Below are positions 41,411 through 47,902 of a stretch of DNA of 56,548 nucleotides, piece by piece; the stretch's first letter is position 1, and every line of letters begins with the position of its first letter. This DNA is from an uncultured Fibrobacter sp. (lineage in GTDB: Bacteria > Fibrobacterota > Fibrobacteria > Fibrobacterales > Fibrobacteraceae), in NCBI RefSeq assembly GCF_937877005.1, contig NZ_CALEFV010000019.1, forward strand, positions 1 through 56,548. The letters run 5' to 3'. Under the pieces are notes generated by a model. That model was not told the DNA's origin, made no database searches, and saw only the letters and a program-made list of their open reading frames with translations. A program made the translations under genes and the position numbers.

Positions 41411-42319
41411 TTACTTTTTCTTAGCAGGTTTTGCTGCAGGCTTCTTCTCCACGGCCGGAGCCGTTTCCGTTGCAGGCTTTTCGACAGCAGGAGCGGGTTC
41501 CGGTGCAGGGGGCACCTGAGCGGTACTGTCAATCGCAGGAACTTCTGCAAAAACCTTAAGAAGCTCCACTTCGAATACGAGCATCGCATTCGAAGGAATC
41601 ATCGGCGGCACACCGGCTTCGCCGTAAGCGAGAGCACTCGGGATCCAGGCCTTTACTTTGTCGCCCTCCTTGAGCACCAGAAGCAAGTCCTGCCAACCCT
41701 CAATAACAGCATTCACCGGGAATTCAAGCGGTTCACCGCGTTTCACACTGTTGTCAAACTCCGTTCCATCGAGAAGCGAACCCACATAATGCACCTGTAC
41801 CCGTTCGGAAATCTTGGGGCTAATCCCCGTTCCAGCCTTCAGGACACGATACTGCACACCCTTGGTCGTCATCTTGATTGTAGAATCCATAGCGTTCTTG
41901 GCAAGCACCTGAGCCTGTTCATCCAGCGCCTTCTGGGCCTTCATCTTTTCTTCGGCCTCCTTCTGCTTCTGCATCTGCAGCAACAAATCCTGAAGTGCCG
42001 ACTGCGAGGCAGAATCGTTCATGAGAACTTCGCGGCTAGAATCCACCTGGTCCTTAATAGCTTCCATAAGCACCGGAATATTCAAGGGAACATTAATATT
42101 AGCGACAGCCTTGCCGAGATCCATGCCCAACGCGTAGCTATACCGATCCGTAGGGTTCGTCAGGTCCGCCTTGACGGGCGCTGCAGCAGGGGCCACCGCC
42201 ACCGTATCGCTAGGAGCAGGAGCCGCTGTAGGTTCTACCGCAGGTTTTTGGCTTCCACCGCAGGCAACAAATATCCCACAAACGGCAAACCCAAGAGAAA
42301 AACCGGCAATTTTCTTCAT
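41411..42319 (-). CDS. FKBP-type peptidyl-prolyl isomerase, lipoprotein
   Basis: 302 residues. Lipoprotein signal with cysteine 20 (IFVACGGSQ), Ala/Pro spacer, an N-terminal helical domain (YALGMDLGKAVANINVPL to ALDEQAQVLAKNAM) as in FkpA/Mip, and an FKBP domain (about 155-255: VQVHYVGSLLDGTEFDNS, VIEGWQDLLLVLKEGDKVKA, PPMIPSNAMLVFEVELL). Ends in an Ala/Pro/Lys-rich tail. Probably assists folding of outer-membrane or secreted proteins in the periplasm. Own terminator; monocistronic. Confidence 0.9.
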   Translation of the reverse strand: MKKIAGFSLGFAVCGIFVACGGSQKPAVEPTAAPAPSDTVAVAPAAAPVKADLTNPTDRYSYALGMDLGKAVANINVPLNIPVLMEAIKDQVDSSREVLMNDSASQSALQDLLLQMQKQKEAEEKMKAQKALDEQAQVLAKNAMDSTIKMTTKGVQYRVLKAGTGISPKISERVQVHYVGSLLDGTEFDNSVKRGEPLEFPVNAVIEGWQDLLLVLKEGDKVKAWIPSALAYGEAGVPPMIPSNAMLVFEVELLKVFAEVPAIDSTAQVPPAPEPAPAVEKPATETAPAVEKKPAAKPAKKK

Positions 42320-42603
42320 ATAAGTCCTTGATTATTAGTGATTTAAACCACACTAAACATACAAAATTCACTCTAGGAACATTGAGAGAACACTTTTTGG
42401 GAACACCAAAAACAGTTCAGAAACCGCCTTTTTTTCCCGTCAGTTTTCCAAAAACATTGTTTTTCGCTAAAAAAACGCACTTTTATCCAAATTGAGCATT
42501 GCGATTAGGGGCTCTTGACGTAACTAGAACTTTACAAATAGGGTTGCACGAACGAGACAATGTTTCTAAATTTACACACAAGAGAGAGAAATAAGGAAAA
42601 AGT
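42320..42603. promoter_or_regulatory. Divergent region with promoter of the small-protein gene
   Basis: 284 bases. For the plus strand: TTGCAC (42544-42549), 17-base spacer, TAAATT (42567-42572, within a TAAATTTA box), then the ribosome binding site AAGGAAAA (42593-42600) before ATG 42604. An upstream TTGACG (42514) has no matching -10. The rest is AT-rich with several A/T runs; nothing else was recognised, including on the FKBP side. Confidence 0.55.
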
Positions 42604-42828
42604 ATGAATTATCGTTTTCAAAATATGATAAATTCTGCCTCCGCGAACAAGCAGGAGTTCGACACCTCCATCAACGGTGTCCGTGAAAGCCTTGACGAAA
42701 TGGTCGGTTCGCAGATTTCGCCCACTGTGGCACCTAACCCGGCAAAGACCGGTTGGTTGAAAGGATCCCTTTCCTACCCATGGGTTTTCGTCTGCTCCCT
42801 GGTGCCGAGTTTTAAGGATCTCTTCTAA
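42604..42828 (+). CDS. Conserved-looking 74-residue protein of unknown function
   Basis: 74 residues, starting MNYRFQNMINSASANKQEFD. Support for being real: a promoter-like pair upstream, a strong ribosome binding site (AAGGAAAAAGT), no competing frame, and a strong terminator right after. N-terminal half polar and probably helical; then a Pro/Gly stretch (SQISPTVAPNPAKTGWLKG) and an aromatic/hydrophobic C-terminus (SYPWVFVCSLVPSF) that is too short and late for a signal peptide. No family recognised. Confidence 0.65.
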   Translation: MNYRFQNMINSASANKQEFDTSINGVRESLDEMVGSQISPTVAPNPAKTGWLKGSLSYPWVFVCSLVPSFKDLF

Positions 42829-42855
42829 AGTTTTTTCCATACAGAACACTTAATG

Positions 42856-42882
42856 ACACCCCGCCCGGCGGGGTGTTTTTTT
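42856..42882 (+). terminator. Intrinsic terminator of the small-protein gene
   Basis: ACACCCCGC / GCGGGGTGT arms (42856-42864, 42868-42876) followed by seven T. Lies 27 bases after the stop and just upstream of the folD promoter box. Confidence 0.92.
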
Positions 42883-42903
42883 ATTTAGCGAACCTTTTAT
42901 TGC

Positions 42904-42911
42904 TATCTTTG
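42904..42911 (+). promoter_or_regulatory. TATCTTTG promoter-like box of folD
   Basis: Exact match to TAnnTTTG, 20 nt before the folD ATG and after the preceding terminator, so it is a good candidate for the core promoter element. Ribosome binding site GGAGACCTTT follows. Confidence 0.5.
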
Positions 42912-42931
42912 GCGAAAAAACGGAGACCTTT

Positions 42932-43771
42932 ATGGCAGCACTCATCCTCGATGGCAAAGCTCTTGCCAAGACCACGGAAGAAGAACTCAGCGTCCGCGTG
43001 GCAAAGCTCAAGGAAAAGACCGGCAAGACCCCGATTCTCGCCACCATCCTCGTCGGAGATGATCCCGCATCGGCCACCTACGTGAAAATGAAGGGCAACG
43101 CCTGCGCCCGCGTCGGCATGGAAAGCATCCGTGTCGTAATGCCAAAGGAAACCACCACCCAGGAACTTCTCGACAAGATCCAGGAACTCAACGAAAATAA
43201 CGATGTGCACGGCATCTTACTGCAGCACCCGGTTCCTCGACACATTGACGAACGCGCCGCCTTCGAAGCTATCGACGCCCGCAAGGACGTTGACGGTGTA
43301 ACCTGCCTCGGTTTCGGTCGCATGGCAATGGGCGAAAAAGCTTACGGCTGCGCCACTCCCGCAGGTATCATGCGTCTCCTCAAGGCCTACAACATTCAGC
43401 TTGCCGGCAAGCACGCCGTGGTCGTGGGTCGCAGCGCCATTCTCGGTAAGCCGATGGCACTCATGCTATTGAATGCAAACTGTACCGTGACCATTTGCCA
43501 CAGCAAGACCGAAAACCTCCCCGACTACATCAAGCAAGCAGATATTCTCGTAGGCGCCGTCGGCAAGCCGGAATTCATCAAGAAGGAATGGATTAAGCAG
43601 GGAGCCGTCGTCGTAGATGCCGGTTATCATCCAGGTGGAGTCGGCGACATAGAAAAGGGTCTTGAAGATATCGCATCCGCCTATACCCCGGTTCCGGGCG
43701 GCGTGGGTCCGATGACCATCAACACGCTCATCTACCAGAGCGTGGAAAGCGGAGAAAAATTCCTCGGATAA
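42932..43771 (+). CDS. folD: Methylene-THF dehydrogenase / methenyl-THF cyclohydrolase
   Basis: Bifunctional cytoplasmic enzyme of one-carbon metabolism (5,10-methylene-THF to 10-formyl-THF). 279 residues, family size. Seen: catalytic Tyr50/Lys54 in ATYVKMKGNACARVGM, GILLQHPVP, DVDGVTCLGFGRM, the NAD(P) loop VVGRSAILGKPMALMLL, and the C-terminal PVPGGVGPMTINTLI. Own promoter box and terminator; monocistronic. Confidence 0.97.
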   Translation: MAALILDGKALAKTTEEELSVRVAKLKEKTGKTPILATILVGDDPASATYVKMKGNACARVGMESIRVVMPKETTTQELLDKIQELNENNDVHGILLQHPVPRHIDERAAFEAIDARKDVDGVTCLGFGRMAMGEKAYGCATPAGIMRLLKAYNIQLAGKHAVVVGRSAILGKPMALMLLNANCTVTICHSKTENLPDYIKQADILVGAVGKPEFIKKEWIKQGAVVVDAGYHPGGVGDIEKGLEDIASAYTPVPGGVGPMTINTLIYQSVESGEKFLG

Positions 43772-43790
43772 CCCAGAAAAAATTAACGAA

Positions 43791-43821
43791 AAAGGTCCAC
43801 GTATCGGCGTGGGCCTTTTTT
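43791..43821. terminator. Bidirectional terminator between folD and a small gene
   Basis: GGTCCACG / CGTGGGCC arms (43794-43801, 43808-43815) with six T on the right and A-run on the left. It serves folD on the plus strand and, read in reverse, the minus gene whose stop lies inside its T-run. Confidence 0.88.
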
Positions 43822-44140
43822 AGCGGCGCTGGCGTTCCAGCTCGACGGCATCCGCCTCGGGCGAATTAGGCGAGAGCATACCCTTCATCATATTGCCGAC
43901 AAATTCCGCCCCGACGCCGATAATCGTTCCCACCGTGGAATCATTCGAGAACTGACGACTATCCATAGAGGCAGTTGCGTCCTTTATTGCCGATTTTTCG
44001 TTTTCTTTTGGATCGGAATAGACCATCGGCCCCTTCTTCGTCCCAAGATCGACAGAATCCGCCACAGTCGCCTTTTTCTGCACTAACTGTGCCATGGCCA
44101 TTCCGGCACATGCAAGCAACAATAAACCGACAAATTTCAT
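43820..44140 (-). CDS. Small secreted protein of unknown function
   Basis: 106 residues. Signal peptide about 1-17 (MKFVGLLLLACAGMAMAQ); the cysteine in the hydrophobic core is too far from the cleavage site to be a lipobox. The mature part is polar (KKGPMVYSDPKENEKSAI) with a Gly-rich hydrophobic stretch (VGTIIGVGAEFVGNMMKGM) near the end. TATATTTG box 25 nt upstream. No family recognised. Confidence 0.65.
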   Translation of the reverse strand: MKFVGLLLLACAGMAMAQLVQKKATVADSVDLGTKKGPMVYSDPKENEKSAIKDATASMDSRQFSNDSTVGTIIGVGAEFVGNMMKGMLSPNSPEADAVELERQRR

Positions 44141-44186
44141 TTACGCCCTCTAATTCAGACGCTTTCAAATATAGCAAGGAAATTTG

Positions 44187-45173
44187 CTAGCAGAATTCCT
44201 TCAAGAATATCTTGGCATCCATGGACTGCACTAGAGAATCGCCAAACAGCCCTGTCAGGCGTTCAAGCTCCGGATGTCCAGGTTTTTCAAACACGACCAC
44301 TTTCTTGAACCGATCCCGGTGAGCAAGAAGAAACTCCAAATTATTCATGTCGGTCTTCGGGAAACCATATCCCAAGAAATAGATTTCCTCCGCATTCTTA
44401 AGATAATAATCCGCCTTGCTCCATAACAAATTGAACAAGCTTCCCCGCAAGAAGGATTCCTTCGCGTGCGCCATTGGAATATAGATGGGAGTGTCTTCGC
44501 GATAAATAGGGAAACTGCGGTCGCAGGGTTCGACCTGGCACACATTCTGAAGATCCAGCGAATCGGAAGCACCCTTGACCGCATACCAGTTTAGCGATCC
44601 GTGCAACTTGATCAAGTCAACCGTATGGGTCCGCGGCTCTCGAACCGCAGATCGGTCGGCAGGGTCTATGCGAACGCCATAATCTACCGAGACTTGCTCT
44701 GAAAGATCTTCGTCATCGGAAATAGCATTTTCGACTAGCATATCATAATTAAACGAGAGCAAAAGCGTATCGCGAACGCCTTCCCGAGGGCTATTCACGC
44801 AATTTCTCAGAAACATCCGAAGTATCTGTAGCGATTCACCCTCGATACCTTGATCGTGGCGAATGACGCTCGCAATAAAGCGCAGAAGCTCGAATCGCAG
44901 ACTGGAATGATACAGACTTTCTCGCATTCCCGGGAAAATCTGCGCCGAAAGGATCGAAGTCGACAATGTTTCAATGTTCAGGTATTCAGATTGATTATTG
45001 CATAACTCTAGAAAACGCCTGCAATAGTCCCGCAGATGCGGAAATTCATCCGATATTCCAAAAGGTATAAGCTCATTCAGATCACGGAGCGTGGGCATCT
45101 GCGGACAAAAGGACTTGCTAAATCCGGAACCCAACACAAAAATGCGGCGATATGTACTAGATGCGGTTTCCAT
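44187..45173 (-). CDS. SIR2-like domain protein
   Basis: 328 residues. SIR2-type Rossmann motifs: GSGFSKSFCPQMPTLRDL near residues 15-32, LLSFNYDMLVENA near 165 (the NYD-type motif), IKLHGSLNWY near 218, and LGYGFPKTDMNNLEF near 275. The CxxC zinc finger of protein deacetylases is absent. Stand-alone SIR2-like proteins with this GxGFS/NYD/LHG signature include NAD-degrading effectors of anti-phage systems, but no partner gene (Argonaute, Thoeris, HerA, TIR) is adjacent, so defence is only a possibility. AT-rich upstream and SD AAGGGG before ATG. Confidence 0.75.
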   Translation of the reverse strand: METASSTYRRIFVLGSGFSKSFCPQMPTLRDLNELIPFGISDEFPHLRDYCRRFLELCNNQSEYLNIETLSTSILSAQIFPGMRESLYHSSLRFELLRFIASVIRHDQGIEGESLQILRMFLRNCVNSPREGVRDTLLLSFNYDMLVENAISDDEDLSEQVSVDYGVRIDPADRSAVREPRTHTVDLIKLHGSLNWYAVKGASDSLDLQNVCQVEPCDRSFPIYREDTPIYIPMAHAKESFLRGSLFNLLWSKADYYLKNAEEIYFLGYGFPKTDMNNLEFLLAHRDRFKKVVVFEKPGHPELERLTGLFGDSLVQSMDAKIFLKEFC

Positions 45174-45208
45174 ACCCCTTAATATATATTAATTAGCCGT
45201 CAGGGAAC

Positions 45209-45883
45209 CTAAAAATTCAGCCAGCCCGTTTCAAGAGCTGTCACAGGAACAAGCCGTTTTACCTTTTTTCCGAAATCATCCGCCACGACGGCCAGGCCGC
45301 TCAAGAAATTCATCCAGCGCTTCGGTGAAAACTGCATCTTGCAAAAGTGCGTAAGGCACGGCACCACCCAGGCATCGTGCGTCGCAAAAATGTTGAATCG
45401 GGCGTCCCCTTTTTCAAGCATCATCGCAAGCAATTCTTCGGATCTTGCCGCCAGCGGATAGAAAGCCTCGCGAATACCACGTGCCTTTTGAGCAGCCTCA
45501 TTTTTTAGCCATTCGCAAATACCTTCGTAAAAACCGGCGTGCAGCACCTTGGTGTATTCGCCGTAATCTTGAACAAAGTATTCCGCTAGGCAATCAAGCG
45601 GCTGCACCTGCGGTTTTTCAATACCGCGCCCCACGCCAATATTCAAAGCCGTCTCCATGCAGCGGCCTACCGGACTCGAAAAGAAACTCATGTCGCCCTC
45701 GGCAGGAATGCACTTGCCAAGCGACAAAGCCTGTTCGCGCCCGCGTTCCGTAAGGCCCACATGCGCACCGAAGTCAGGATCTTCGGGAGTAATGTGCCTG
45801 CGTTCCCCGTGACGAATCAAAAGGAATACGCGTTCGTCAGCGGCAAGGGATTCAAAAAACTGCGCAGCCGGGACAAATTCCAT
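45209..45883 (-). CDS. Histidine phosphatase family protein
   Basis: 224 residues. Phosphohistidine motif LLIRHGERRH near residue 21, then LTERGREQALSLG, FFSSPVGRCMETA and the distal FATHDAWVVPCL. Branch-1 phosphatase fold; substrate cannot be told. Its ATG directly follows the TAG stop of the PAP2 gene, so the two are translationally coupled; a joint role in cell-envelope or lipid phosphate metabolism is possible. Confidence 0.85.
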   Translation of the reverse strand: MEFVPAAQFFESLAADERVFLLIRHGERRHITPEDPDFGAHVGLTERGREQALSLGKCIPAEGDMSFFSSPVGRCMETALNIGVGRGIEKPQVQPLDCLAEYFVQDYGEYTKVLHAGFYEGICEWLKNEAAQKARGIREAFYPLAARSEELLAMMLEKGDARFNIFATHDAWVVPCLTHFCKMQFSPKRWMNFLSGLAVVADDFGKKVKRLVPVTALETGWLNF

Positions 45884-46447
45884 CTAAGCCCCGACACCGA
45901 TTGCCGCAAGAACAGACGGCGAGCAAAGAACCCATATTGCATGCGCAATCGCAAAACTCAAAATGCCGAGCAGGAAACCGCAAATAATATCCGTGAGCCA
46001 ATGCACGCCAAAGTACACGCGCAAAAGTCCCCATGTGAGCGGCAAGAGCATCATGATCCAGCCGTACTGCGGCACCGCATAGAACACCGCCGAGGCCACC
46101 GCCAAGTTGTTCATGGTATGGCCCGACGGAAAACTGTACTTGTCGAGCGGCGGAACTTCCGCCTTGATTTGCGGGTTCGCCGCAAATGGCCTCGGCCGCT
46201 TTGTGCTAAGCTTTACGCCTTCGTAAACAATAAGTGCGACGAGAATGGCAACAACCGCCTGAGCCAAAATCGGCCAAAACGCCGACCAGCCCAAATGCAA
46301 AAAAAGCACCACCGCAAAAACGCCCCAAATGTAGCCGTCTCCCAGACGCACATAAAACTTGAGAAACTTCGTCGTCTTCTCGGAAAAATGCCGGTTCGTC
46401 CAATACACCGACACGCGATTGTCAAACTCTGCTATTTTCTTGAACAT
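45884..46447 (-). CDS. PAP2-family membrane phosphatase
   Basis: 187 residues from the ATG at 46447 (MFKKIAEFDNRVSVYW). An upstream in-frame GTG (46483) would cover the promoter box and is less likely. PAP2 motifs: KLSTKRPRP, FPSGHTMNNLAVAS and VYFGVHWLTDIICG, with several membrane helices. Likely dephosphorylates an isoprenoid or lipid phosphate (e.g. undecaprenyl diphosphate) at the inner membrane. TACATTTA lies 5 nt before the ATG with no Shine-Dalgarno. First gene of a two-gene unit. Confidence 0.87.
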   Translation of the reverse strand: MFKKIAEFDNRVSVYWTNRHFSEKTTKFLKFYVRLGDGYIWGVFAVVLFLHLGWSAFWPILAQAVVAILVALIVYEGVKLSTKRPRPFAANPQIKAEVPPLDKYSFPSGHTMNNLAVASAVFYAVPQYGWIMMLLPLTWGLLRVYFGVHWLTDIICGFLLGILSFAIAHAIWVLCSPSVLAAIGVGA

Positions 46448-46530
46448 CGGGGTAAATGTAGATTTTTCAATTGGCGACGCCACGCCAAAATTCCTATTTT
46501 ATCAGCTGTTAAAACAAAAAGGATAATACA

Positions 46531-47703
46531 ATGCGCGTACTCGTTCTTAATTGCGGCAGCTCCTCGGTCAAGTTCGCCGTTATCGACACCCAGACCAAGC
46601 AGTCCATCTCCAGCGGCCTCGTCGAAAATATCGGCGTGAACGGCCACGTAAAGGCCAAGGGCCCGGTCGGCAACATCGACTTCAATTTCGATTGCCCGAC
46701 CCACGCCGAAGCCGTTGCCGAAGTGCAGAAGTTCCTCGCCGAACAGAAGCTCACCGACACCATCGAAGCCATCGGCCACCGCGTAGTGCACGGCGGCAAG
46801 TACGTCAAGAGCGAGCGCGTCACGCAGGAAGTCATCGACTACATCCGCAGCATCACGCTATTCGCCCCGCTCCACGAACCCGCACACGCCACCGGTATGG
46901 AATGCGCCACCAAGTTCTTCCCGGGCCTCCCGCAGGTCGCCGTGTTCGACACCGCCTTCCACCAGACCATGCCGCGCAAAGCCTACCTCTACGGCATTCC
47001 CTACAAGTTCTACGAAGAAGACAAGATCCGCCGCTACGGCGCACACGGCACAAGCCACCGCTTCGTGACCGGCGAAGCCGCCAAGATTCTCGGCAAAAAG
47101 CCGGAAGACTGCTGCTTCATTACCGCTCACCTCGGTAACGGTTCCAGCTGCTCCGCCATTCTGAACGGCCAGTGCGTTGACACCACCATGGGCTTTACCC
47201 CGCTGGAAGGCCTCATCATGGGTACCCGCTCCGGCTCCCTTGACCCGGCCATCCTCTTCTTCATCAGCAAAAAATACGGTTACGATATCGACCGCCTCGA
47301 CAAGCTCGTGAACAAGGAATCGGGCCTCCTCGGCCTCTCCGGACTCAGCAACGACATGCGCACTTTGACGCAGGCCGCAAGCGAAGGCCACGTGGGCGCA
47401 CAGATCGCCCTCGAAACTTTCGCCTACAGGCTCACCCGCGAAATCGGCGGCATCGCCATGGCACTCCCCCGCATCGACGCCCTGGTGTTCACCGGCGGTA
47501 TCGGCGAGAACAGCAAGCTCGTCCGCAAGATGGCGATGGACAACCTCAAGATTCTCGGCTACCAGATCGACGAAGCCCGCAACGAGAAGAACGGCAAGGA
47601 ATCCGGCCACATCATTAGCAAGGACGGCACCCCGACCGCGATGGTCGTTGCGACGAACGAGGAACTCCTCATCGCGCTGGATACTGAAGCTCTCGTTAAA
47701 TAG
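46531..47703 (+). CDS. ackA: Acetate kinase
   Basis: Acetyl phosphate + ADP to acetate + ATP; substrate-level phosphorylation in fermentation. 390 residues. Seen: N-terminal phosphate loop LVLNCGSSSVKF, GHRVVHGGKY, FDTAFHQTMP, HGTSHRFV, HLGNGSSCSAI, TGGIGENSKLVR and the C-terminal ATNEELLIALDT. Ribosome binding site AAAGGA before ATG. Phosphotransacetylase is not adjacent. Strongly codon-biased, as expected for a highly expressed gene. Confidence 0.97.
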   Translation: MRVLVLNCGSSSVKFAVIDTQTKQSISSGLVENIGVNGHVKAKGPVGNIDFNFDCPTHAEAVAEVQKFLAEQKLTDTIEAIGHRVVHGGKYVKSERVTQEVIDYIRSITLFAPLHEPAHATGMECATKFFPGLPQVAVFDTAFHQTMPRKAYLYGIPYKFYEEDKIRRYGAHGTSHRFVTGEAAKILGKKPEDCCFITAHLGNGSSCSAILNGQCVDTTMGFTPLEGLIMGTRSGSLDPAILFFISKKYGYDIDRLDKLVNKESGLLGLSGLSNDMRTLTQAASEGHVGAQIALETFAYRLTREIGGIAMALPRIDALVFTGGIGENSKLVRKMAMDNLKILGYQIDEARNEKNGKESGHIISKDGTPTAMVVATNEELLIALDTEALVK

Positions 47704-47707
47704 CAGT

Positions 47708-47835
47708 AACCGTGAGCAACAAGCCCCATGCGTTAAGCTGGGGCGGTTGCAAGAGTGAGCGCCAACCCTGCACTTGTTTTGCTGATTCTGGCGCGAACGG
47801 TCTGAAAAGGCCCCGCTAAGCGGAGCCTTCTTTCG
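47708..47835 (+). terminator. Structured 3' region and terminator of ackA
   Basis: An extended stem-loop (AACC...GCCCCA-N10-TGGGGC-GGTT, 47708-47748) is followed by a second weak stem (GGTTG...CCAACC) and then a terminator-like hairpin AAGGCCCCGC/GCGGAGCCTT (47807-47829) with a T-rich tail. The last is the likely terminator; the earlier structure is unexplained. Confidence 0.6.
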
Positions 47836-47848
47836 TTATTTTCAACGA

Positions 47849-47891
47849 GATCCTTCGATGCGGCGTTTTACAACGCCTTGCTCAGGATGAC
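47849..47891. repeat. Family-1 palindromic repeat between convergent genes
   Basis: 43 bases, GATCCTTCGATGC...CTTGCTCAGGATGAC, with a perfect internal hairpin GGCGTT-TTAC-AACGCC, between ackA and the convergent surface-protein gene. Confidence 0.85.
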
Positions 47892-47902
47892 GAAGCAGTG
47901 CG

